Below are positions 39,917 through 48,282 of a stretch of 64,000 nucleotides of DNA, one piece after another. The stretch spans positions 26,398 to 90,397 of the forward strand of contig NZ_RHOK01000013.1 of assembly GCF_003946175.1 (NCBI RefSeq), written 5' to 3'. Numbering within the stretch: position 1 is the stretch's first letter; each line of letters opens with the position of its first letter. A program made the position numbers and the translations under genes. The stretch is from Lacticaseibacillus suibinensis (GTDB taxonomy: Bacteria > Bacillota > Bacilli > Lactobacillales > Lactobacillaceae). Under the pieces are notes generated by a model. It was not told the DNA's origin, did no database searches, and saw nothing but the letters and a program-made list of their open reading frames with translations.

Positions 39917-40642
39917 ATGTCAAAATATGCCGATATTGCCCAGTCCATTCGGGCAGCGATTAAGGCGGGCGCCTACAAACCTGGGGCGGCGCTGCCGGAA
40001 CAAAAAAGGATGGCCGCAGAATTTCATACCAGCCGCATGACCCTACAAAAGGCCCTTGATTTGCTTAAAACAGAAGGTTATCTCTACAGCCAGCAAGGCG
40101 GCCGCACCTACGTCAAATACAACGCTGAAAGCATTGCCAACTTGGATGTGGGTGTCGATCAATATGTCGGTACCACCGAGCTGTTGGGCCGAACCCACCG
40201 GCTTGAAAGCAAAGTCATCAAATTCGAGCTCCGCTATCCCACGGAACTTGAACAGGAAAAGCTGGCACTTTCTGCCACACAGGCGGTTTACGATATTGAA
40301 CGAGCGCGCTACGTGGAAAATGAGCCCTATGGTTTGGAGTACACCATCATGCCAGTTGATTTGATTCCTGGTATCGATGAGCATATCCTTCATCATTCTA
40401 TTTACAGCTACATTGAACAAAACCTGCAACTCACGATTGGTGCCGCCTTTCGCCGCATCGAGGCGCGGCGCTCCACTGAAGATGATCAACAGTATTTAAA
40501 AAACACCTCTGATGAACCCGTGCTCGCGGTGACCAATGTCGTGTATTTAGATGATGGCCGGCCATTTGAATATTCTGTCACCCATCAGAAATTCGATAAA
40601 GCCCACTTTTCTGTTTTTGTACCTGGTCGTACCAAACCCTAA
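39917..40642 (+). CDS. GntR-family transcriptional regulator with UTRA domain (HutC type)
   Basis: The 241-residue protein has a winged helix-turn-helix (about residues 5-65; LPEQKRMAAEFHTSRMTLQK) and a UTRA ligand-binding domain (about 90-235; ERARYVENEPYGLEYTIMP). Its divergent position next to the 6-phospho-beta-glucosidase and EIIC genes suggests that it responds to a phosphorylated beta-glucoside. The start follows AAAGAGGCGAGCTC. Confidence 0.9.
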   Translation: MSKYADIAQSIRAAIKAGAYKPGAALPEQKRMAAEFHTSRMTLQKALDLLKTEGYLYSQQGGRTYVKYNAESIANLDVGVDQYVGTTELLGRTHRLESKVIKFELRYPTELEQEKLALSATQAVYDIERARYVENEPYGLEYTIMPVDLIPGIDEHILHHSIYSYIEQNLQLTIGAAFRRIEARRSTEDDQQYLKNTSDEPVLAVTNVVYLDDGRPFEYSVTHQKFDKAHFSVFVPGRTKP

Positions 40643-40667
40643 TTTGTCGCTGTTTCGGCGCAATTCA

Positions 40668-40712
40668 AAAGACGCCTAGTCAACCACCAAGGTTGGCTGG
40701 GCATCTTTTTAC
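40668..40712 (+). terminator. Terminator of the GntR regulator gene
   Basis: A long imperfect stem (arms 40668-40685 and 40691-40708) ends in a T run. Confidence 0.8.
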
Positions 40713-40727
40713 GTGAGCGTACTGAAT

Positions 40728-41582
40728 TCAAGCCACCGAAAACCACATGATCAACTGATTCGGCCCGGCGACGCGCAAGTATTGATGTTCCGCATTGTAA
40801 TCAAAATTCTGCCACTGTTTGGCAATCAGATTTTGCCGCAACAAACTCAGGGTGGCGACATCTGGCACCACCAAACTCACATAATCGGCCCCGGCATCGC
40901 TTGGCCCGCGTAGCCGCGCCTGGGCATCGGCGACCAGTTCAATGCCGATATGATGCGTATTGTCACCGACGGTCAGATACGCCCGTTGCCCAGAGTCTTG
41001 TTGCCGCACAAACCCCAACACCGTTTCGATATGCCCCATCGTGGCCAGAAACTGTGAGGTCGTCACCTCTAGCCGGCCCACCGCCGCCCCGGCTGGCAAC
41101 ATTCTTTCCGCCGCAGCCTTAGGCAACTTAGGGGCCGGCATGGATTCAGTCTGGGCATTGGCAAAATCATAGCCGCGCGGAGGAATGGCTTGCACACCAG
41201 CATCATGTTCCAGAATCACCTGGGTGCCCTCGGGATCCGTCAACCGCACCCCCAGCCCAAAACCGCTGCGAAACCAGGCCACCGGTAGCACCGCCGCCGG
41301 CAGCCCTGCCGCTAACTTGAGCAACGCCCCGCGCGTCGGCAGCGCCAAGCTAAACGCCGTGAGACCTGCCACCTGCGTCGAAATCTGAGTGGCACCAGTC
41401 TCCAGCAGCACCAACACCCGCCGGTTCGTGCGCACCCCAAGCAAGGTGCGTTTGGCGGAAGCTTGCAGCACCGCCAGCCCTAACACCTGCTGATACCAAG
41501 CCACCATTTTGGGCATCGAGATGACCCGCAACGCCACATAACTAATCCGGGTCGCCGGATTCAAAATTAACCTCGCCATCAT
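40728..41582 (-). CDS. Two-domain VOC / glyoxalase-like protein
   Basis: The 284-residue protein consists of two vicinal-oxygen-chelate modules (about residues 12-130 and 160-284), as in CatE/YfiE-type ring-cleavage dioxygenase-like proteins. MPKMVAWYQQVLGLAVL starts the first, and THHIGIELVADAQ and DAGADYVSLVV belong to the second. The substrate is unknown and it need not be a dioxygenase. AAGGGGGTG precedes the start. It has no clear operon partner. Confidence 0.82.
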   Translation of the reverse strand: MMARLILNPATRISYVALRVISMPKMVAWYQQVLGLAVLQASAKRTLLGVRTNRRVLVLLETGATQISTQVAGLTAFSLALPTRGALLKLAAGLPAAVLPVAWFRSGFGLGVRLTDPEGTQVILEHDAGVQAIPPRGYDFANAQTESMPAPKLPKAAAERMLPAGAAVGRLEVTTSQFLATMGHIETVLGFVRQQDSGQRAYLTVGDNTHHIGIELVADAQARLRGPSDAGADYVSLVVPDVATLSLLRQNLIAKQWQNFDYNAEHQYLRVAGPNQLIMWFSVA

Positions 41583-41720
41583 TGCACCCCCTTTTGGTAT
41601 TGGTCATTGTAAACACAAACCAAGGAGAGCGCGAGCATTTTGCTTGCCTAGATCATTTGCTACCAGGCGGCGACAGACTGATCAGCTTCAGCAAACCGGT
41701 TCGGATGCTGTTATTTAGCT

Positions 41721-41933
41721 GCGGTCGGGCCTGGCAGAGGGGCGCGGCGGGCCGGCCGTGAAACGAAAAACCGGGTGAGACTGCGCTTTTGGCAGGCTCA
41801 TCCGGTTTTTCGGGGCCAATCTGGAGACTCGAAGGCGAGCGCAGCGAGTCGAGGCTCCAGATTGAGGGCCGAGACCTTGGCTCGGCCCGGCCCCACAGCA
41901 GGCCCGAAGCGACCCGGCGCCAGGCCCGACCGC
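41721..41933 (+). repeat. Structured intergenic element A, copy 1
   Basis: A perfect 15-bp outer stem (GCGGTCGGGCCTGGC, arms 41721-41735 and 41919-41933) encloses three hairpins. Hairpin 1: CGAAAAACCGGGTGAG (41764-41779) pairs with 41797-41812, loop ACTGCGCTTTTGGCAGG. Hairpin 2: arms 41817-41826 and 41855-41864, core GAGCGCAGCGA. Hairpin 3: GGGCCGAG / CTCGGCCC (41866-41873, 41881-41888). The leader is GGCCGTGAAACGA and the trailer CGGCCCCACAGCAGGC. Loops, leader and trailer match copies 2 and 3; stems differ. Confidence 0.82.
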
Positions 41934-41948
41934 CGCGCCCCGAGACGC

Positions 41949-41974
41949 AAAAAAGGCCCGCCGCAGCGAGTCTT
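41949..41974 (-). terminator. Terminator of the TetR/ABC exporter operon
   Basis: A 9-bp stem with one mismatch (arms 41966-41974 and 41953-41961) is followed by TTTTTT on the minus strand, ten bases after the ABC stop. Confidence 0.7.
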
Positions 41975-41983
41975 TTCCTAGCT

Positions 41984-43864
41984 TTAGATCGTAACGCTAC
42001 CGCTAAACTGACTGTTGTACAGGTCAGCATAGAAGCCTTGCTTAGCCATCAACGCATCATGATTACCGGTTTCAACAATCGAGCCATGATTCATGACGAT
42101 GATGTTATCGGCATCGCGAATGGTGGACAGCCGGTGCGCCACCACGAAGCTCGTCCGGTTCTTTAGCAACCGCGCCATCGCGTGTTGGATATGCACTTCC
42201 GTCCGGGTATCAACCGAGCTGGTCGCTTCATCCAAGATCAAAATCTCAGGGTTGGCCACAAACGCCCGGGCAATCGTTAACAACTGCCGTTGCCCTTGCG
42301 AAATATTTGAGGCGGATTCATTCAGCACAGTGTCGTAACCCTTCGGCAACTGGCGTACGAATTGATCCACGTGGGCGGCCTTGGCGGCACTGATAATTTG
42401 CTCATCGGTGGCATCTTCGCGGCCGTACTTCAAGTTGTCCCAAATCGTCCCAGTGAACAGCCAGGTGTCTTGCAGCACCATCGCATAGTGGCTGCGGACA
42501 TCTTCGCGACTCATATCGCGAATGTCCTTACCCCACATGCGAATCGAGCCGCCTTTAACATCGTAGAAGCGTTCGAGCATGTTGATGACCGTGGTTTTAC
42601 CAGCCCCGGTCGGGCCCACAATGGCAATCATTTGCCCTGGCTCAACCGTCAAGTTGTAGTCCGTCATGAGCAGCGGATTGCCGTCGTAGCCGAACTTCAC
42701 ATGGTCCATGACCAATGGGTGCTGGTCGCCTTCGATTGGGGTGACACCGGATTCGATGTCTTCCATTTCGGGTTCATCAAGCACTTCAAAGACCCGCTCG
42801 GCCGAAGCCACGGTGTTTTGAATCGTGTTGGCCAAGTTCGCCAGCTGTGAAATCGGCTGACTGAACTGCTGGGTATACTGCAGGAAGGCCTGCACATTCC
42901 CCAAGGTGACCGTCCCATTAGCGACGGCGACCCCACCAAGAATGGCGACGAAGACATAGCCGATGTTATTCAGGAACGTCATCAGCGGCATGATAATCCC
43001 AGATACGAACTGCGCTTTCCAAGCGGAGTTGTAAAAGGCTTGGTTCTGCACTTCAAACGCGTCCATGGCGTCTTGTTCGCGGTTAAAGGACTTCACAATC
43101 ACTTGGCCGGCATAGTTTTCTTCAACATAGTTGTTGAGCAGCCCCAGGGCTTTTTGCTGACCGGCGAAGAAACGCTGCGAGCGCGGCGCTACGAGGCCAA
43201 CCACAACTAAGCTCAGCGGAATGGTGACCAAGGCAATCAGGGTCAATTTCCAAGAAATCGACAACATCATCCACAAGGTCCCAATGAAAGTGAAGGTACT
43301 GGTGACCAACTGCGTCAGACTTTGCTGCAAGGTCGAGGCGATATTATCCATATCGTTGATGGCCCGCGACATGATGTCCCCATTAGAATGGGTGTCGTAG
43401 TAGTTGATCGGCAGCCGCTTCATCTTGGCTTTGAGTTCCTTACGCAGGTCGTAAACCGTGCGCTGCGAAACCCGAGTCATGATGAACTGTTGCAGGAAGG
43501 AGAACAAAGCCGAGGCTAGGTACATGAAGATAACCACAATCATGATTTCTTTGATCTTGTCAAAGTTAATCGGGAACTGGTCCATGGTGATGCCGGCTTT
43601 TTGCTGGGCCACACCTTTCATGTAGCCTTTAAAGATTTCCGTTGTCGCTTCCCCTAATACTTTCGGGGTGCGAATTTGGAAGATGGTGGAGGCGATGGCG
43701 AAAACCAAGACGATGCCAATGCCCACCAAACGTGATTTCATGTAGCCAAACAAACGGAAGGTGGTACCCCAGAAGTTCTTTGGCTTTTCCACTAAGCCGG
43801 CGCGGCCACCTGGGCCGTGGCCGCCAGCCATCCCTTGACGCTGTGGTGTTTTGGTTTCAGCCAT
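41984..43864 (-). CDS. ABC exporter half-transporter (permease-ATPase), second subunit
   Basis: The 626-residue protein has a six-helix membrane domain (about residues 40-350) and an ATPase domain (about 385-620). Walker A is GPTGAGKTTV and Walker B ILILDEATSSVD with its catalytic glutamate, but the ABC signature is degenerate (ISQGQRQLL). This complements the neighbour, whose Walker B lacks the glutamate, so the pair is a heterodimeric exporter with one degenerate ATP site, as in LmrCD-type multidrug pumps. Its start overlaps the neighbour's stop by one base (TAATG). Confidence 0.93.
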   Translation of the reverse strand: MAETKTPQRQGMAGGHGPGGRAGLVEKPKNFWGTTFRLFGYMKSRLVGIGIVLVFAIASTIFQIRTPKVLGEATTEIFKGYMKGVAQQKAGITMDQFPINFDKIKEIMIVVIFMYLASALFSFLQQFIMTRVSQRTVYDLRKELKAKMKRLPINYYDTHSNGDIMSRAINDMDNIASTLQQSLTQLVTSTFTFIGTLWMMLSISWKLTLIALVTIPLSLVVVGLVAPRSQRFFAGQQKALGLLNNYVEENYAGQVIVKSFNREQDAMDAFEVQNQAFYNSAWKAQFVSGIIMPLMTFLNNIGYVFVAILGGVAVANGTVTLGNVQAFLQYTQQFSQPISQLANLANTIQNTVASAERVFEVLDEPEMEDIESGVTPIEGDQHPLVMDHVKFGYDGNPLLMTDYNLTVEPGQMIAIVGPTGAGKTTVINMLERFYDVKGGSIRMWGKDIRDMSREDVRSHYAMVLQDTWLFTGTIWDNLKYGREDATDEQIISAAKAAHVDQFVRQLPKGYDTVLNESASNISQGQRQLLTIARAFVANPEILILDEATSSVDTRTEVHIQHAMARLLKNRTSFVVAHRLSTIRDADNIIVMNHGSIVETGNHDALMAKQGFYADLYNSQFSGSVTI

Positions 43865-45594
43865 TAGTCTTCATCCCCTTCTCTGATTTGTGAATGAACG
43901 ATTTCTTGGTAGGTTTCGTTATTGGCTTTCAGTTCGGCATGCGTACCGCGCCCGACCATTTCGCCGTTATCCAGCACAATGATGGTATCGGCATCGGCCA
44001 CGGTGGACACCCGTTGGCCTACGATGACCACCACGCGTGACGAAATCTTTTCGTCATCCTTCAAGGCCTGGCGCAGCTGCGCGTCGGTCTTAAAGTCGAG
44101 GGCGGAAAATGAATCGTCGAACACATACACGGCGGCGTCTTTGATCAACGCCCGGGCAATCGCCAGCCGCTGCTTTTGGCCACCAGAGAAGTTGTCCCCA
44201 CCTTGTTCAACATGGTAGTCCAAGCCTTCTGGGTTGGCCTTCACGAAGTCATCGGCTTGCGCAATGGCCAAAGCGTGCCAGATTTCCTCATCAGTGGCAT
44301 TGTCATTACCATACTGCATGTTGGAGCGAATGGTACCGGAGAACAGGTTAGCTTTTTGCGGCACAAAAGCGATTTGCCGATGTAATTCATCCAAATCGAC
44401 ATCCTTGACGTCCATGCCATTGACCCGCACCGCGCCTTTTTCGACATCATAGAAGCGCGGAATCAAATTGACCAAGGTCGACTTGCCTGAGCCAGTGCCC
44501 CCGATAATCGCCACGGTTTGCCCGGCCTTCATATCGAAGTCCACGCCTTGCAGTGCTGGCTCTTCGGCGCCATGATAACGGAACTGAACATGGTCGAATT
44601 GGAGCTGAGACGTGGTATTGGCAAAGGACTTAGGCGTGGATGGCGAAGTCAGGGTCGTGGTTTGATCCAGCACTTCGTTGATCCGGATGGCCGAAGCCTG
44701 CGCCCGGGGAATGAAGACGAAAATCATGGACAGCATCATGAAGCTCATGAGGATCTGCATCGCGTAAGTAATGAAGGCAATCAGGTTCCCGGTTTGCATG
44801 GTTTGCTGGGCAATCAGATGCGCCCCCCACCAGTCAATCGCGATGTTGGTCCCACTCATGATCAGGGTCATCACCGGGAACATCATCGCCATGATGGAAA
44901 AGACTTTCACCGCATTGTTCGTGTAATCCTTGTTGACGCCTTCGAACCGATCTTGTTCAAAATTGTCCTGCCGGAACGCACGGATGACCCGCACCCCGGT
45001 CAGGCCTTCCCGGAAGACCAAGTTGATGTTATCGGTTTTTTGCTGCATCGCGCGGAACAACGGCACGGCAAACTTCATAATAATGCCGATGAAAATGGCC
45101 ATAATCGGCAGCACCACCACGAAGATCAAGGTCAAGGTGTGGTTCTTCTGATAGGCCAAGAAGGATGCGCCCACCAGCATGATTGGCGCCATGATCATCA
45201 TACGCAAAATCATGACCCAAACGTTTTGAATCTGGGTGACGTCGTTGGTGGTCCGCGTGATCAGCGAACTAGTCCCGATTTGGTCCATTTCGTCATGCGA
45301 GTAGTTGATGACTTTACGGTACACATCGGACCGAATGCGTTGGCCGAGTTTCTGCGAAACCCGGGCGGCCAAAAAGACGTTGCCGACACTGGCTAAGACT
45401 GAAACCACGGCGAAGAAGATCATTTTGTAACCTTCCTGCCAGATGTAGTTAATATTGCCAGTGGCAACCCCGTTATTGACGATGTCCGCGGTCAAGTTTG
45501 GCAGATATAAGCTGGTGATGACCTGAACGATCATAAAGGCCACCGCGCCTAAAATCTGCCAGCCTGACACGCGGCCTTTGGCTAGTTTAATCAT
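43864..45594 (-). CDS. ABC exporter half-transporter (permease-ATPase), first subunit
   Basis: The 576-residue half-transporter has a six-helix membrane domain (about residues 10-310) and an ATPase domain. Walker A is GGTGSGKSTLV and the signature is a canonical FSGGQKQRL, but Walker B reads VYVFDDSFSALD, with aspartate in place of the catalytic glutamate. With the second subunit it makes one working and one degenerate ATP site. The start overlaps the TetR stop by 8 bases. The substrates are unknown; drugs or toxic compounds are likely from context. Confidence 0.93.
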   Translation of the reverse strand: MIKLAKGRVSGWQILGAVAFMIVQVITSLYLPNLTADIVNNGVATGNINYIWQEGYKMIFFAVVSVLASVGNVFLAARVSQKLGQRIRSDVYRKVINYSHDEMDQIGTSSLITRTTNDVTQIQNVWVMILRMMIMAPIMLVGASFLAYQKNHTLTLIFVVVLPIMAIFIGIIMKFAVPLFRAMQQKTDNINLVFREGLTGVRVIRAFRQDNFEQDRFEGVNKDYTNNAVKVFSIMAMMFPVMTLIMSGTNIAIDWWGAHLIAQQTMQTGNLIAFITYAMQILMSFMMLSMIFVFIPRAQASAIRINEVLDQTTTLTSPSTPKSFANTTSQLQFDHVQFRYHGAEEPALQGVDFDMKAGQTVAIIGGTGSGKSTLVNLIPRFYDVEKGAVRVNGMDVKDVDLDELHRQIAFVPQKANLFSGTIRSNMQYGNDNATDEEIWHALAIAQADDFVKANPEGLDYHVEQGGDNFSGGQKQRLAIARALIKDAAVYVFDDSFSALDFKTDAQLRQALKDDEKISSRVVVIVGQRVSTVADADTIIVLDNGEMVGRGTHAELKANNETYQEIVHSQIREGDED

Positions 45595-46237
45595 GTAAGT
45601 CCTCCTTTTGAACGCCGGCGCCGAATTGCAACCAATGAAGCATGGTTGCCATCCGCGCTTTCAACTGCGCCAGTGAAATCTGTTCCCCATTGCGTAGTCG
45701 ATGGTAATAATGGCCTAGTGATTGCATGAAAATCCACATGGCTTGCCGAAAGAGCATGCCCACTTCTTCATCGCTGCTTACCACCAGTTTATCGCGGTCA
45801 ATCAACGATAAGGTAGTGCGAAGCAGTTCTTTTTTATGGGGTGGCTTCGCATCGCTCGGGGAAAAATGCGTGGCGCTTTGAAAGTCCATGTATAAAAAGA
45901 CGTTTGCATAAAATTCCGCGTCTGGCCCTTCAATTAACACATCCGCCGCCGCATTGAAAAATTCATCGAGCGCGGCGAACAGGTCGCCGTTGTGCCGCTT
46001 TAGTGCCTGCTCATAAAGCAAGGTAGTTTGCATGCGGGTTTGATCAAGTAAATAGAAGAAGATATCAGTTTTATCTTCAAAGTATTGATAGAAACTACCG
46101 CGTGGAATCCCGGCATCACGAATGATGTTCGAAATGCTGGCTGTTTGAAACGGCACCCGGGCAAATTCGGCGTAGGCGGCTTTGATCAGACGCTGCCGTT
46201 TTTCATCAGCGAGCCGGAAGAAAGTTGGTTTAGGCAT
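45587..46237 (-). CDS. TetR-family transcriptional regulator
   Basis: The 216-residue protein has an N-terminal TetR helix-turn-helix (about residues 12-58; ISNIIRDAGIPRGSFYQYFEDK). It is the first gene of an operon with the two exporter subunits, and two palindromic sites overlap its promoter, so it very likely represses the whole unit, itself included. ATG at 46237 follows GGAGTCTC; the frame to 46294 has no such site. The inducing ligand is unknown. Confidence 0.92.
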   Translation of the reverse strand: MPKPTFFRLADEKRQRLIKAAYAEFARVPFQTASISNIIRDAGIPRGSFYQYFEDKTDIFFYLLDQTRMQTTLLYEQALKRHNGDLFAALDEFFNAAADVLIEGPDAEFYANVFLYMDFQSATHFSPSDAKPPHKKELLRTTLSLIDRDKLVVSSDEEVGMLFRQAMWIFMQSLGHYYHRLRNGEQISLAQLKARMATMLHWLQFGAGVQKEDLHD

Positions 46238-46272
46238 GAGACTCCTTTCTGGCAAAAAAAGCCAAAATAAAT

Positions 46273-46302
46273 ATGACAGAATGTCATGTGACAAACTGTC
46301 AT
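46273..46302 (-). promoter_or_regulatory. Paired palindromic operators of the TetR regulator
   Basis: Two copies of TGACA-N3-TGTCA lie side by side (46274-46286 and 46289-46301), with centres 15 bases apart. They abut the -10 box of the operon, so a bound dimer pair would block transcription. Confidence 0.85.
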
Positions 46303-46328
46303 TATACGCGCCTCAGGTTATTTTACAA
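46301..46328 (-). promoter_or_regulatory. Promoter of the TetR/ABC exporter operon
   Basis: TTGTAA (46323-46328) and a consensus TATAAT (46301-46306) are 16 bases apart on the minus strand; the operators follow immediately. Confidence 0.8.
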
Positions 46329-46398
46329 CTATTTTCACACAATTTTCAAAACTTATTTTGGCCAGCCGAATCAGCGCGGTGCTGGCGCTAAGTGCCGC

Positions 46399-47103
46399 CT
46401 ACTGCGCCGGGTGGCCCGCCGCCGCCCCGGCTTCGGCCGCAAGCGCCAGCACTGCCTTTTCAGAAGTCAGATCGACCCCCCGCACCTGCCAAGTGGCACC
46501 GGCGTCGACCAGGCTGACCGACGTGTTTTTCAATAGCGTCACCGGCAGCTGCTTAGGCGCCAGCTGGTAAATTAACGCACTCAAACTGACCCCGTGTGCC
46601 ACCACCAGCACATTGGCCTCTGGCTGATTTGCCGCCACAATCTGCTTGAACGTCGTGTCAATGCGCGTCATCAAGGCGTCAAAGGTTTCGGCCTGGCCGG
46701 TGTCATCCATCGCGTGGAAGTTCCGCACCAAAGTCCGAAATTGCGGCGCCGCCAACCACATTTTGGCAAAGGCCCCGAACCCGAAACGGCGCTGCGTCTT
46801 GCGCATCAAGGCCATATTTTTCATGCCTTCATTGCCACCAAAATAATACTCACGCAAGCCAGTCAGCTCCTGCAATGGTGGGGCATCAGGATGCTGGTCC
46901 AAAATTGCCTTGGCAGTTTGCTTGGCGCGCCGGCGGTCCGAGCTATAAGCCGCATCAAAGTGCACGTGCTTCAGGATGGTGCCTAACGTTGCCGCAGCCG
47001 CCAGTCCTTTGGCAGTCAACGGGCCATCTGTGATGCCTTGCAAGCGCTGCGCTCGGTTCATCTCGGTTTCGCCGTGCCTGACCAGATACAAGTGAACAGT
47101 CAT
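46399..47103 (-). CDS. Histidine phosphatase (phosphoglycerate-mutase-like) family protein
   Basis: The 234-residue protein has the catalytic RHG motif (LYLVRHGETEMNR) near residue 8 and the second histidine in VLVVAHGVSLSAL near residue 165. It is a phosphatase or phosphoglycerate mutase homologue with unknown substrate. ATG at 47103 is seven bases behind GGGGG. Confidence 0.88.
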   Translation of the reverse strand: MTVHLYLVRHGETEMNRAQRLQGITDGPLTAKGLAAAATLGTILKHVHFDAAYSSDRRRAKQTAKAILDQHPDAPPLQELTGLREYYFGGNEGMKNMALMRKTQRRFGFGAFAKMWLAAPQFRTLVRNFHAMDDTGQAETFDALMTRIDTTFKQIVAANQPEANVLVVAHGVSLSALIYQLAPKQLPVTLLKNTSVSLVDAGATWQVRGVDLTSEKAVLALAAEAGAAAGHPAQ

Positions 47104-47193
47104 CAAAACGCCCCCTTTTCTGGGTTTTAACTTACCTTTATGTTATCATATTCGGCGGTAATCCCACACAGACTAAAGTCGGAGGTGAACGCC

Positions 47194-47514
47194 TTGGACG
47201 GCGCAGAAATGATTTTGAGTTATCTTCAAGCGCACCCGCAAAGCGCTGAATTGATCAATCGCGGCTATCAAAACGTGGTCGCCTTTCGCTTGCCGAATCA
47301 AGTGATTTTTCCGCAGCAAGCGGCTTTGTTCCCTGATGACCGCCTCAATGCCTTTCGCCTTGATGACGGCTTTATCCGCCACCACCGGCGCCTGGTAAAG
47401 TGGCTGGCTGAGTTAATCAATCCCGATGAACCCACCACGCCGGCCGCGATTTGGCTCACTTTGAGCCACGTCACCGCTACAGGTGTGCTCTTCATCGAGG
47501 TGTCCTTTGAATAA
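47194..47514 (+). CDS. Hypothetical protein, 106 residues
   Basis: I recognise no family. The protein is soluble and mixed helix/strand. TTG at 47194 is chosen because GGAGGTGAACGCC precedes it; the frame is open to 47140 but without a site. Its last 8 bases overlap the start of the next small membrane gene, which points to coupled translation. Confidence 0.6.
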   Translation: MDGAEMILSYLQAHPQSAELINRGYQNVVAFRLPNQVIFPQQAALFPDDRLNAFRLDDGFIRHHRRLVKWLAELINPDEPTTPAAIWLTLSHVTATGVLFIEVSFE

Positions 47515-47689
47515 ACCCATGGCCGCCATGCTGCAGCGCGCTGTGCAAGCGGCGATTTTAGGGGCGCTGCTGTGGGCCAGCGCGATGGCGTTCGGCTGGC
47601 GCTGGCTGTTGTTCGTGGTCATCGTCGTGCTAATTTATGGGTTAATTTGTTTTGGCTATGCCATCTTCTTATGGCGAGTCAATCGCTGA
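47507..47689 (+). CDS. Small membrane protein, 60 residues
   Basis: The product has a hydrophobic stretch at about residues 13-52 that can form two membrane helices, with short charged ends. No family is recognised. TTG at 47507 overlaps the previous stop by 8 bases (TTGAATAA) and lies behind GAGGTG; ATG at 47519 is the alternative. Confidence 0.6.
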   Translation: MNKPMAAMLQRAVQAAILGALLWASAMAFGWRWLLFVVIVVLIYGLICFGYAIFLWRVNR

Positions 47690-47691
47690 GT

Positions 47692-47726
47692 AAAAAAAGG
47701 GGGCTGTGACGAATGTCACAGCCCCC
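47692..47726 (-). terminator. Strong hairpin terminator, minus orientation
   Basis: A perfect 12-bp stem (GGGGGCTGTGAC, arms 47699-47710 and 47715-47726) is followed by TTTTTTT on the minus strand. No T run follows on the plus strand. The nearest minus-strand gene upstream ends at 47971, so its transcript would contain element C in its 3' part. Confidence 0.8.
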
Positions 47727-47771
47727 TAGATTCACTCCAAATGTTTCAGCAGAGTTACGTGCCAAAAGGCC

Positions 47772-47942
47772 GGAGCCGAGCAGCTTGATCAGCCTGTAGT
47801 GCAAAGCACGTACAGGCTGACATGCGGCAGCAGCTACGCCATCCACCGAGTCCAAAGTTCGGACTTGGTGGATGGCTTGATCAGCCCGTAGCGCAGAGCG
47901 CGTACAGGCTGACATGCGTTAGAAAGGCTACCTGTCGGCTCC
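47772..47942. repeat. Palindromic intergenic element C with internal direct repeats
   Basis: Outer arms GGAGCCGA (47772-47779) and TCGGCTCC (47935-47942) enclose two 42-base direct repeats (47785-47826 and 47877-47918, four differences) around a central 16-bp hairpin (47838-47853 with 47861-47876). Each repeat is itself a hairpin. Two of the four differences compensate: GTGC-AAA-GCAC in one, GCGC-AGA-GCGC in the other. Confidence 0.8.
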
Positions 47943-47970
47943 AAACCCGCCTTTTGTCACAGCCCATGGC

Positions 47971-48198
47971 TTAACGCTTCTTCTTTGGCAATTTTGGTGA
48001 ATGCATGAAGTAATCCACCACGAGCAAGGCAATCAGCACAATGACGATGCCTTTGGCCCACCACGCCGCCAAAGACGCGCGCATCATCCAGGCCACCAGC
48101 AAAATCACCAACGCCAGCAGCTGATCGATGATTTGGCGCAGTAAAAACTGCGAGGCTTGTTTTTTATCTTGCAACCCTAACACCCTTCCCTTGTTCAA
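47971..48198 (-). CDS. Small membrane protein of unknown function
   Basis: The 75-residue product has two membrane segments (about residues 25-41 and 46-64) and a basic C-terminal tail ending KLPKKKR. No family is recognised. The start is preceded by AAGGGAAGGG-like sequence. It stands alone, divergent from the ASCH gene. Confidence 0.65.
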   Translation of the reverse strand: MNKGRVLGLQDKKQASQFLLRQIIDQLLALVILLVAWMMRASLAAWWAKGIVIVLIALLVVDYFMHSPKLPKKKR

Positions 48199-48249
48199 GC
48201 TATTGGCTTGATTTTAACACTGATATTGGTGCCTTGTCAGCGCATGCGG

Positions 48250-48255
48250 TATAAT
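48250..48255 (+). promoter_or_regulatory. -10 box of the ASCH gene promoter
   Basis: A consensus TATAAT lies 27 bases before the start; TTGGTG (48226-48231) is a possible -35 box at 18 bases. Confidence 0.55.
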
Positions 48256-48282
48256 CGCCCTAAATTAAGGAGGCGCATCCTA

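Larger units (their letters stand above)
41583..41983. other. Gene-free 400-base stretch with element A copy 1
   Basis: No gene is supported between the VOC gene and the ABC exporter. The stretch consists of element A copy 1 (41721-41933), the terminator of the exporter genes (41949-41974) and about 130 bases near the VOC start without visible features. Confidence 0.75.

Noticed and set aside
41721..41941. A pseudoknot in element A copy 1 (GGGGCGCGGC near 41739 with GCCGCGCCCC near 41932)
   Set aside because: The pairing is possible in this copy, but copy 2 has nested outer stems in its place and copy 3 shows neither, so it is not a shared feature.
41653..42030. A 125-codon minus-strand frame across element A copy 1
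   Set aside because: It is made of GC-rich hairpin arms with Arg/Pro/Ser-rich composition, has no ribosome binding site and overlaps the end of the ABC gene. It is a by-product of the repeat.
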